This document shows, one piece after another, positions 1 to 5,246 of a stretch of 6,492 nucleotides of DNA. Positions within the stretch are counted from its first letter, which is position 1. Every line of letters starts with the position of its first letter. Origin of the DNA: Clostridiales bacterium. Lineage in GTDB: Bacteria > Bacillota > Clostridia > Lachnospirales > Anaerotignaceae. The DNA lies in NCBI GenBank assembly GCA_018364635.1, contig JAGZLR010000088.1, forward strand, positions 1-6,492, read 5' to 3'. Made by a program: the position numbers and the translations under genes. The notes under the pieces were generated by a model that saw only the letters and a list, made by a program, of their open reading frames with translations, was not told where the DNA came from and ran no database searches.

Positions 1-899
1 AGTAATCTTTCTACCTTCTTATTCTCACCAAATAAATCTAAATATGCCTTTGTAAAATAAGCATTAGCAGGGCCATGGGCTACTCCTTTAAAATAAGTGA
101 GATAATATCCCATTGCATGCGGCAAAGAAGTTTGACTTTGAGCAATCACCATCCCACCAATAGCTGCAATTAGCATTAATTTCTCTCTAATTTCTCTTGA
201 ATAGGACCTCATCCGAATCGCTTCTTTACACTCTACAAATAGTTGCATTCCAAATTCTGACAGCATATCACTTAGAAAACTTGCCTCTGTACACAGATAT
301 CCTTCGATTAAATGAGTCAATGCATCAATCGCTGTATTATTTGTTATTTCTGCCGGCAATTGATCCATGTATTGGGGATCTAAAAATGACATCATCGGAA
401 AAGCTTTTTGCGCTGTACCAGATTTTGTCCTTTTTTCATGAAGTGTAACAATTGCATATTGGGTCGTTTCTGAACCGGTGCCAGCCGTTGTTGGTATTTC
501 AACAATCGGTAGATGCCGACGTTTTTCTCTATCAAAAAGTACTTGTCCATTATCTTCCGGATTTGCAATCAAAAATGCTACTGCCTTAGCCGAATCCATA
601 GCAGACCCTCCACCAACACCAATCGTAAAATCTACACCTGCTTTTCGCCCAATGTCAGCTGCTTTTAGTTCTGTTTCTAATGTAGGATTTTCCTCTATTT
701 CATCAAAAACTACATAGGAAATTCCAACGGCCTCCAGTGCCTCTGTAATATCTTTGAAAGACCCATTCGCCTTTGATGAATGTTTTCCTGTCAATATATA
801 TGCTTTCTTCCCTGCTTCTTTAAAAGAATCTCTATGCTCCCAAATGCAGTGATCCCCTACATAAAGTCTTACCGGCATCTCAAATTTAAATGACTTCAT
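1..899 (-). CDS. Iron-containing alcohol dehydrogenase, 3' end outside the window
   Basis: A continuous minus-strand frame starts at ATG 899-897 and runs off the left edge, giving about 299 residues; members of the family are usually about 380-400. Seen: the nucleotide-binding GGGS loop at residues 96-99 followed by MDSAK (101-105), the PTTAGTGSE motif (136-144), and all four expected iron ligands, Asp192 and His196 (in IDALTHLIEG), His261 (LPHAMGYY) and His275 (VAHGPANA). Known for the family: cytosolic NAD(P)H-dependent interconversion of alcohols and aldehydes or ketones, usually in fermentation. The substrate cannot be told from sequence. The start is supported by an AGAGGGG ribosome binding site about 7 bases upstream (near 907-913) and by the conserved amino-terminus. 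It is transcribed away from the lipoprotein gene at 1074. No frameshift or missing motif was seen in the visible part. Confidence 0.95.
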   Translation of the reverse strand, partial: MKSFKFEMPVRLYVGDHCIWEHRDSFKEAGKKAYILTGKHSSKANGSFKDITEALEAVGISYVVFDEIEENPTLETELKAADIGRKAGVDFTIGVGGGSAMDSAKAVAFLIANPEDNGQVLFDREKRRHLPIVEIPTTAGTGSETTQYAIVTLHEKRTKSGTAQKAFPMMSFLDPQYMDQLPAEITNNTAIDALTHLIEGYLCTEASFLSDMLSEFGMQLFVECKEAIRMRSYSREIREKLMLIAAIGGMVIAQSQTSLPHAMGYYLTYFKGVAHGPANAYFTKAYLDLFGENKKVERL

Positions 900-932
900 T
901 ATTCTTCCCCTCTCTAACAATTCTCTTCCTTT

Positions 933-961
933 ATTGTATCTATTCAAATACTAAAAATCAA
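933..961 (-). promoter_or_regulatory. Possible sigma-A promoter of the alcohol dehydrogenase gene
   Basis: Read on the minus strand, TTGATT (961-956) lies 17 bases before TACAAT (938-933). These match the -35 and -10 consensus at 4 and 5 of 6 positions. A transcript would start near 926 and carry a short leader with the AGAGGGG ribosome binding site. The region is AT-rich, so chance matches are possible. Confidence 0.4.
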
Positions 962-971
962 GATTGAAATC

Positions 972-1009
972 TGTTCGATAAACAGATAATACATTCGTTT
1001 TGTTCGATA
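972..1009. repeat. Direct repeat TGTTCGATA in the divergent intergenic region
   Basis: The 9-mer TGTTCGATA occurs at 972-980 and again at 1001-1009, 29 bases apart start to start. The first copy also sits in a small inverted repeat, CTGTT-CGATA-AACAG (971-985). The second copy ends 5 bases before the -35 box of the lipoprotein promoter, and its GTTC is matched by GAAC at 1017-1020. The position between two divergent promoters fits a regulator binding site, but no regulator gene is visible and the function is inferred. Confidence 0.4.
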
Positions 1010-1014
1010 TTTTC

Positions 1015-1043
1015 TTGAACTAAAATAGAAATTGTTGTATAAT
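1015..1043 (+). promoter_or_regulatory. Sigma-A promoter of the lipoprotein/DUF3006 unit
   Basis: TTGAAC (1015-1020) and a perfect TATAAT (1038-1043) are separated by 17 bases, the optimal spacing. Transcription would start near 1050, leaving a leader of roughly 24 bases that contains AGGAGG at 1062-1067. The -35 box overlaps the right half of a GTTC/GAAC inverted repeat. Confidence 0.75.
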
Positions 1044-1073
1044 TATAAAAAATAATTTCACAGGAGGAATTCT

Positions 1074-2159
1074 ATGAATATAAAAGTTTTGCCATTTGTT
1101 ACGGCATTGACAATTACAACTGGAACAATCAGTGGCTGTGCTATATCTTCCGCAGAAAGCCTACACCAGCCAAACGGTTCCACTCAAAATTTATCTTCTG
1201 AAAACAACCTACTTCAAGTACATTATATTGATGTTGGTCAAGCAGACAGTATTTTTGCTGAGCTCCCTAATGGTCAGACAATGCTTATTGATGCCGGAAA
1301 TAATGAAGACGGAGCTCTCGTAGTTGATTATATTCAATCTCTTGGATATAATTCCATAGACTTTTGTATTGGAACACATCCCCATGAGGATCACATTGGA
1401 GGAATGGACGACGTAATAGATACTTTTGAAATTGGTTCTGTATATCTTCCATATCTTCCTGATGAAAGTATACCTACAACCCGTACTTATGAAGACGTCC
1501 TGACATCTATCAGTAAAAAAAATTTGTCTATTCAGTCAGCAAAATCTGGTGTTTCACTGCTTGATACAGATCAACTTAAAATTTCAATGGTCGCCCCAGT
1601 CAATTCATCTTATGAAAGTTTAAATGATTATTCAGCGGTAATTCATATGACCTATGGAGAATCCTCATTTCTGTTCACTGGTGATGCTGAGACATTGTCT
1701 GAATCAGAGATTACAGATGAGATCAAAGCAGACGTATTAAAAGTAGGGCATCATGGCAGTGATACTTCTACTTCAGACGAATTTTTGAAAAAAGTAGATC
1801 CTAAATTTGCTATTATTAGTGTTGGAACTGGCAATAAGTATGGTCATCCCTGCCAATCCACTTTAGAAAAATTAAAAAATTGGGGAACTACTGTTTATCG
1901 TACAGATGAGCTTGGATCAATTACAGTAACAACAGACGGCACTCAATATGCAATAAACTCCACAAAGGCTACTGTCTTACCAGAACCCCCATCCCCAAAT
2001 GATCCAACTTCTTCCAATGAAACTGTATATATTACCAAAACAGGGAAATCCTATCATCGAAAAACATGCTCTTCTCTTAATGATTCAAAACAACCAATCA
2101 CTCTTACAGATGCAAAAGAGAAATATCAACCTTGCAAAAAGTGTAATCCACCGCAATAA
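1074..2159 (+). CDS. Predicted surface lipoprotein with ComEC-like metallo-beta-lactamase domain
   Basis: 361 residues. The start is fixed by AGGAGG at 1062-1067, six bases before the ATG. Residues 1-22 form a lipoprotein signal with lipobox ISGC and lipidation Cys22, so the mature protein should be anchored outside the membrane after a polar linker (23-46). Residues 47-290 are a metallo-beta-lactamase fold of the ComEC/Rec2 carboxy-terminal type: HYIDVGQADS (50-59), LIDAG (71-75), the metal motif HPHEDHIGG (102-110, with His102, His104, Asp106 and His107), TGD (202-204), VGHHGSD (224-230) and GHP (257-259). Family relatives are nucleases or phosphodiesterases, and DNA handling outside the cell is a reasonable inference, not shown. 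After a Pro/Ser/Asn linker (302-315), residues 317-361 form a small module with His328, Cys332, Cys354 and Cys357, probably metal binding. The DUF3006 gene follows after 21 bases, so the two are likely one operon. Confidence 0.9.
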   Translation: MNIKVLPFVTALTITTGTISGCAISSAESLHQPNGSTQNLSSENNLLQVHYIDVGQADSIFAELPNGQTMLIDAGNNEDGALVVDYIQSLGYNSIDFCIGTHPHEDHIGGMDDVIDTFEIGSVYLPYLPDESIPTTRTYEDVLTSISKKNLSIQSAKSGVSLLDTDQLKISMVAPVNSSYESLNDYSAVIHMTYGESSFLFTGDAETLSESEITDEIKADVLKVGHHGSDTSTSDEFLKKVDPKFAIISVGTGNKYGHPCQSTLEKLKNWGTTVYRTDELGSITVTTDGTQYAINSTKATVLPEPPSPNDPTSSNETVYITKTGKSYHRKTCSSLNDSKQPITLTDAKEKYQPCKKCNPPQ

Positions 2160-2180
2160 TAAAAAAGGAGATGTTCTGAA

Positions 2181-2411
2181 ATGAAGGGAATTATTGATCG
2201 CTTTGAAGGAAACTTTGCCGTCATTGAGTTAGAAGATAAATCATTGCTAGACATAGAAATCCAGAAACTTCCTCCAAAATCTAAAGAAGGAGATATGTTC
2301 TTTATCCACAATCATATCATACAGTTTGATGAATCAGGAACCATTGAACGAAAAAAACGGATACAAAAATTAAGTAAAAATTTATGGGTAAACGAAAAAA
2401 ACCCTTCCTGA
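2181..2411 (+). CDS. DUF3006 family small protein
   Basis: 76 residues, ATG at 2181 with AAGGAG at 2165-2170. It resembles the DUF3006 family: the opening MKGIIDRFEGNFAVIELED and the LPPKSKEGDMF segment are typical of this short, soluble, beta-rich domain. From memory, DUF3006 genes often lie immediately downstream of ComEC-like metallo-beta-lactamase proteins, as here, which suggests a functional link. The molecular role is not established. No signal peptide or membrane segment is seen, so it should be cytosolic even though its partner is predicted to be exported. The basic carboxy-terminal tail (residues 57-76, rich in Lys and Arg) might contact nucleic acid, but this is speculative. Its TGA stop lies inside the left arm of the terminator at 2395-2433. 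Confidence 0.85.
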   Translation: MKGIIDRFEGNFAVIELEDKSLLDIEIQKLPPKSKEGDMFFIHNHIIQFDESGTIERKKRIQKLSKNLWVNEKNPS

Positions 2412-2433
2412 TAATATCAGGAAGGGTTTTTTT
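2395..2433. terminator. Strong bidirectional intrinsic terminator
   Basis: A perfect inverted repeat: left arm 2395-2412 (seven A, then CCCTTCCTGAT) and right arm 2416-2433 (ATCAGGAAGGG, then seven T), with AAT as loop. The GC-rich core flanked by A7 and T7 gives a hairpin with a U tract in both directions. It serves the lipoprotein/DUF3006 unit on the plus strand and the feoB remnant on the minus strand. It contains the DUF3006 stop codon and reaches into the TAA of the facing gene (2434-2432). Confidence 0.93.
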
Positions 2434-3178
2434 ACAGGAATAATCCCACAACCGACCGGCTAATAACACATAAAAGTATCCCAAATAAAGTAGGCAAAGC
2501 AAAAGCTGCCAATGTCCACTTTTTACTCCCAGTCTCTTTCCACACTGTCAAACAACTAGTCGAACAAGGCCAATGGAAAAGGAAAAATAACATTGTATTA
2601 AATGCTGTAAGACCAGTCCATCCATGGGATATCAAAATTTGTTTTACACTATCCAAACTTCCTATCTCAGCTAAACCACTACTGGACAGATAAGCCATTA
2701 ACATAATTGGCAATACAATTTCATTTGCTGGAAAACCAAGAATAAAAGCTACAAGGATCACGCCATCTAATCCCATCCACTCTCCAATAGGTTCCATTGC
2801 TTGACAAAAATACATCAATAATGTCTGATCCCCTACATAGAAGTTGGCTAAAAGCCAAATGATAGCGCCTGCTGGTGCAGCAACGGTGACAGCTCTAGAC
2901 AACACAAAAATAGTACGATCTAGAACAGAACGAACTACTAATTTTCCAGGATCGGGCATACGAAATGGTGGTAACTCCAGTATGAAACTACTAGGCATCC
3001 CCTTTAAAATAGTCTTTGATAAAATCCATGAAGCCAAAAAAGTCATAAATACCCCAAGCGCTACCAAACCTGTCAGCATCAATGCCGGAACTATGCCACT
3101 ATGAACAGCAAAAAACATAGTCAATATCCCTATCAGTGCCGGAAAACCGGACTTTCCCAGGGACAAAAAAAATAGCAT
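2432..3178 (-). pseudogene. feoB: Carboxy-terminal fragment of ferrous iron transporter FeoB
   Basis: The frame encodes 248 residues, of which about 11-248 match the membrane core of clostridial-type FeoB. Seen: LELPPFRMP (68-76), a long gating-type hydrophobic stretch (RAVTVAAPAGAIIWLL, 95-110), LGFPANEIVLPIM (147-159), and HWPCSTSCLTVWKETGS (202-218) before a last membrane helix. Full-length FeoB, an inner-membrane Fe(II) transporter with an amino-terminal G domain, is about 700-800 residues, so the G domain and the first gate helices are missing. FeoB-like sequence begins near base 3148 at GFPALIG; the preceding MLFFLSL is the 3' end of a recombinase gene read in another frame. The ATG at 3178 has no convincing ribosome binding site. 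Iron transport from this fragment is very unlikely. The coding sequence itself is clean, with no stops, suggesting a recent event. Confidence 0.85.
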
Positions 3179-4251
3179 TCCAAACGATCAGGATATACAG
3201 CAATCTTCTCTATTAATAAGGTGAGAAGCTTTTTCTGATCAGATGTCAACATTTTTTCTTCTAATCCTAAAACACGCAACAAAACTATATATACAAGTTC
3301 TTCCTCCTTCCATGTAAAATCTTTACTTGCACATGCTTTTTTTCCTTTTTTTCTTTTCGTACTACAAATATAATCCCAACCATTCTCCTTTCTTCTCCTC
3401 TGATACATCGTTTTTTTACATATGCCACATAAAACTTTTCCTGAAAGAAAATCAGAAGAAATTGTTTTTAAATATTTTTGCGCTTGACTCCATTCCTTTC
3501 CTGAGACAGCGCCTTCATGACATCCCAGAGCAATAATCCATTTACGTTTTCCTTTGCGGCTTTTTTTTGCATATGCGATCAAACCAAGACCAGCAGTCGG
3601 CATAAAACACACTTCCTGTCCTGTCTCACAAAAATAATCCCATGCCCACTGATCCGCACAACAATAAACAGGATTTTTCAAAATTGTACGTATTCCTTCT
3701 CGTGTATAATATTCTCCCTTAAAATTTTTCATGTTTTCTCTTTTGCTATATCTCCATGTTTCAGTTACATCTTTTACTTTTAAAAAATAGCGATAAAGAT
3801 TTTCAATCTCTGCTCTTCCATGTAATCTCCATACGAGAGAGACACATTGACACTTTCTACCCTCAATAATTATTTCTTCTTTTTTCATGCTCTGAAACCC
3901 GTAAGGCGGTGTTCCTCCCAACCAACGTCCTTTTTTGGCAAGCTCAAGCATATTATCCCTTACTCTTTCTGCAATTGTCTCACGTTCTAGCTGAGCGAAA
4001 ACAGAAGCCATATACAACATGGCTCTTCCCATTGGAGTAGACGTATCAAACTGTTCTCGAATACTAATAAAAGAAGCACCTGTTTTCTCAAGCTTCTCTG
4101 TCAGTAATGCAAAATCTACCACACTTCTGCTAATTCTATCTAAACGATAGCACACAACGCATTGTATTTTCTTTTCTTTTAAATCGTTCATTAAATTTAA
4201 AAAGGCAGGGCGGTTTAAATATAGAGTGTGGTAACGATACTCAAAAAAAGA
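3133..4251 (-). pseudogene. Large serine recombinase, amino-terminus missing
   Basis: The open frame runs from after a TGA (4254-4252) to TGA 3135-3133; the first ATG is at 4191 (residue 1 below). In-frame NRPAFLNL upstream of that ATG (4215-4192) belongs to the resolvase domain, so the ATG is internal, and it has no ribosome binding site. Present: YRLDRISRS (15-23), the long catalytic-domain helix MGRAMLYMASVFAQLERETIAERV (split across 54-77), GGTPPYGF (92-99), ILKNPVY (170-176, recombinase domain), and a zinc ribbon with Cys255, Cys258, Cys276 and Cys287. Missing: the first ~60-70 residues with the catalytic serine (usual YxRxS motif); none is found upstream. The coiled-coil insert usual after the zinc ribbon is also short or absent. 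Known for the family: these enzymes integrate and excise phages and conjugative elements. This copy should be inactive. Its last ~5 codons and stop appear to come from feoB sequence. Confidence 0.85.
3135..3153. other. Recombinase/feoB junction, candidate attachment site remnant
   Basis: The two minus-strand reading frames overlap here: the recombinase frame ends at 3133 and FeoB homology starts near 3148. The junction contains a near-palindrome, CCGG-AAAA-CCGG (3139-3150), flanked by AGT(G) and ACT. Large serine recombinases act at short, imperfectly symmetric sites and often lie next to their own attachment site, so this is a plausible attL/attR remnant. The exact crossover bases cannot be placed without an uninterrupted feoB. 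Confidence 0.5.
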
Positions 4252-4261
4252 TCAATTCCTA

Positions 4262-4294
4262 ATAGAAAAGTAATTTTATCTATTGCTTTTCTAT
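4262..4294. repeat. Inverted repeat upstream of the VOC gene
   Basis: ATAGAAAAG (4262-4270) is the reverse complement of CTTTTCTAT (4286-4294). Allowing one T:G pair, the arms extend to 13 bases (4262-4274 with 4282-4294) around a 7-base loop. It is AT-rich and has no adjoining T tract on the plus strand, so it is a poor terminator in that direction. It lies about 100 bases before the VOC start and close to the broken 5' end of the recombinase. It could be an operator or part of the lost element's border; the function is unknown. Confidence 0.4.
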
Positions 4295-4339
4295 CGATGT
4301 TTATCAAAATTTAAGAAAAATAGAAAATTAAAGACAACC

Positions 4340-4370
4340 TTGGCAAATATATTGCTTTATTAAATATATA
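4340..4370 (+). promoter_or_regulatory. Possible promoter of the VOC gene
   Basis: TTGGCA (4340-4345) matches the -35 consensus at 5 of 6 positions. Ahead of it, TATATA (4365-4370) is the best -10 candidate, though with a 19-base gap that is longer than ideal. The surrounding DNA is almost all A/T, so the -10 choice is uncertain. Confidence 0.35.
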
Positions 4371-4397
4371 AATACATATATTTTAAGGAGTGGTTTC

Positions 4398-4868
4398 ATG
4401 AAACAATTTAATGAGTATCCATTAGCACATGTAGGATTTGTAGTAAAAGATGCGCAAGCCACAGCTAATAAGTTTAAAGAATTATTTGGCATTGATGATT
4501 TTCAAGTTTATGACTTTAGTCCTACCCGCGCATGGTCATATGGAAAGGAAATTACTGGATACAAACTTAAAATTGCAATGGCCAAAATGCCTGGAAAAGA
4601 TACTAAAATTGAAGTAATCCAGCCAGTAAGTAACGAGGGATTACATCATGATTTTGTTGCTAATGGAAATAGTGGTATGCACCACATTTGTTATACTGTT
4701 AATGATTATGACTATTGGAGAGATTTTTTTGTAAAACAAAATGCTAAAATAGTCTTTGAATCAGAAACCGAAGATGATGTCATAGGTTATAGAAGATGTT
4801 TTTATGCTGAAGATAATGTTTTAGGCTGTGTATACGAAATCAAAGAAAATCCTTATTTCCGCAAATAA
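4398..4868 (+). CDS. VOC-superfamily (glyoxalase/epimerase-like) enzyme
   Basis: 156 residues, ATG at 4398 preceded by AAGGAG (4385-4390). Two beta-alpha-beta-beta-beta modules of the vicinal oxygen chelate fold are visible. The first is LAHVGFVVKDAQATANKF (9-26) leading to KIEVIQP (70-76); the second is GMHHICYTVND (93-103) leading to CVYEI (144-148). Candidate metal ligands are His11, Glu72, His95 or His96, and Glu147, matching the His/Glu(Gln)/His/Glu pattern of glyoxalase I and methylmalonyl-CoA epimerase. The length suits a single-domain cytosolic enzyme. The reaction (lyase, isomerase, epimerase or dioxygenase) cannot be assigned from sequence. It is a single-gene unit closed by the terminator at 4883-4915, and it faces the GntP permease across a gene-poor gap. 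A shared pathway with that permease is possible but unsupported. Confidence 0.85.
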   Translation: MKQFNEYPLAHVGFVVKDAQATANKFKELFGIDDFQVYDFSPTRAWSYGKEITGYKLKIAMAKMPGKDTKIEVIQPVSNEGLHHDFVANGNSGMHHICYTVNDYDYWRDFFVKQNAKIVFESETEDDVIGYRRCFYAEDNVLGCVYEIKENPYFRK

Positions 4869-4882
4869 AGTTGATCTAAAAT

Positions 4883-4915
4883 AAAAAGTGTACAGATATT
4901 TTCTGTACACTTTTT
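4883..4915. terminator. Intrinsic terminator after the VOC gene
   Basis: AAAAAGTGTACAGA (4883-4896) and TCTGTACACTTTTT (4902-4915) pair perfectly over 14 bases around a TATTT loop, 14 bases after the VOC stop codon. The A5 and T5 ends form the U tract in either direction. Confidence 0.88.
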
Positions 4916-5215
4916 ATGGATAACATCCTAAATCACTTAACTATACTAAAATCGAATTCCAAGGAACAAACTCTTATTGCAACAAATCAAGTCCTCCAAA
5001 ACACAATAAAGTCTTTTTATGAAATAAATAGATTTGATATCATACGTCCATCATTTTCATGTCATAATATAGGAGTTAAATTATATATAAACCATTTTGT
5101 GAAAGTAGTAAGAAATATAATCTGCTGGTAATAGCTCATCTATTGCCATGGTATACTTAGCAAATTTTCACGCATCTACAGCATATCTAGAGAGTGAACT
5201 CTAATAAAACAGAGC
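4916..5215. other. Gene-poor convergent intergenic stretch
   Basis: No supported gene lies between the two terminators. A plus-strand frame at 4916-5131 (71 codons) opens inside the terminator tail and has no ribosome binding site. Part of its translation (NQVLQNTIKSFYE, then RPSFSCHNI) faintly recalls the effector-binding domain of LysR-type regulators, so a decayed regulator fragment is possible. A short inverted repeat, AGAGT-GA-ACTCT, is at 5191-5202. Nothing else was seen. Confidence 0.45.
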
Positions 5216-5240
5216 AACCCACCGGTTTAACCGGTGGGTT
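5216..5240 (-). terminator. Intrinsic terminator after the GntP permease gene
   Basis: AACCCACCGG (5216-5225) and CCGGTGGGTT (5231-5240) form a GC-rich 10-bp stem with a TTTAA loop, just 6 bases past the permease stop codon. On the minus strand the stem is followed by TTGCTCTGTTTT, a broken U tract, so termination may be incomplete. It could also act on leftward-facing transcripts from the other side. Confidence 0.7.
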
Positions 5241-5246
5241 TAATTT

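Noticed and set aside
197..717. Plus-strand open frames opposite the alcohol dehydrogenase
   Set aside because: They are antisense to a conserved, uninterrupted enzyme gene and have no ribosome binding site or recognisable domain.
2432..3178. A standalone short FeoB-like transporter gene
   Set aside because: The homology begins mid-domain exactly where the recombinase ends, the first residues derive from recombinase DNA, and no convincing ribosome binding site is present.
3327..3783. Plus-strand open frames rich in Phe, Ser and Cys over the recombinase
   Set aside because: They are shadows of the Lys/Glu-rich recombinase frame on the opposite strand, with composition typical of antisense reading.
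4189..4191. ATG as the genuine start of a complete recombinase
   Set aside because: Conserved resolvase-domain sequence (NRPAFLNL) lies in frame upstream, no ribosome binding site precedes the ATG, and the catalytic-serine region is absent.
5216..5240. The CCGG-containing inverted repeat as a second copy of the feoB junction site
   Set aside because: It shares only CCGG half-sites with the repeat at 3139-3150. Its position just past the permease stop codon and its loop fit a terminator instead.
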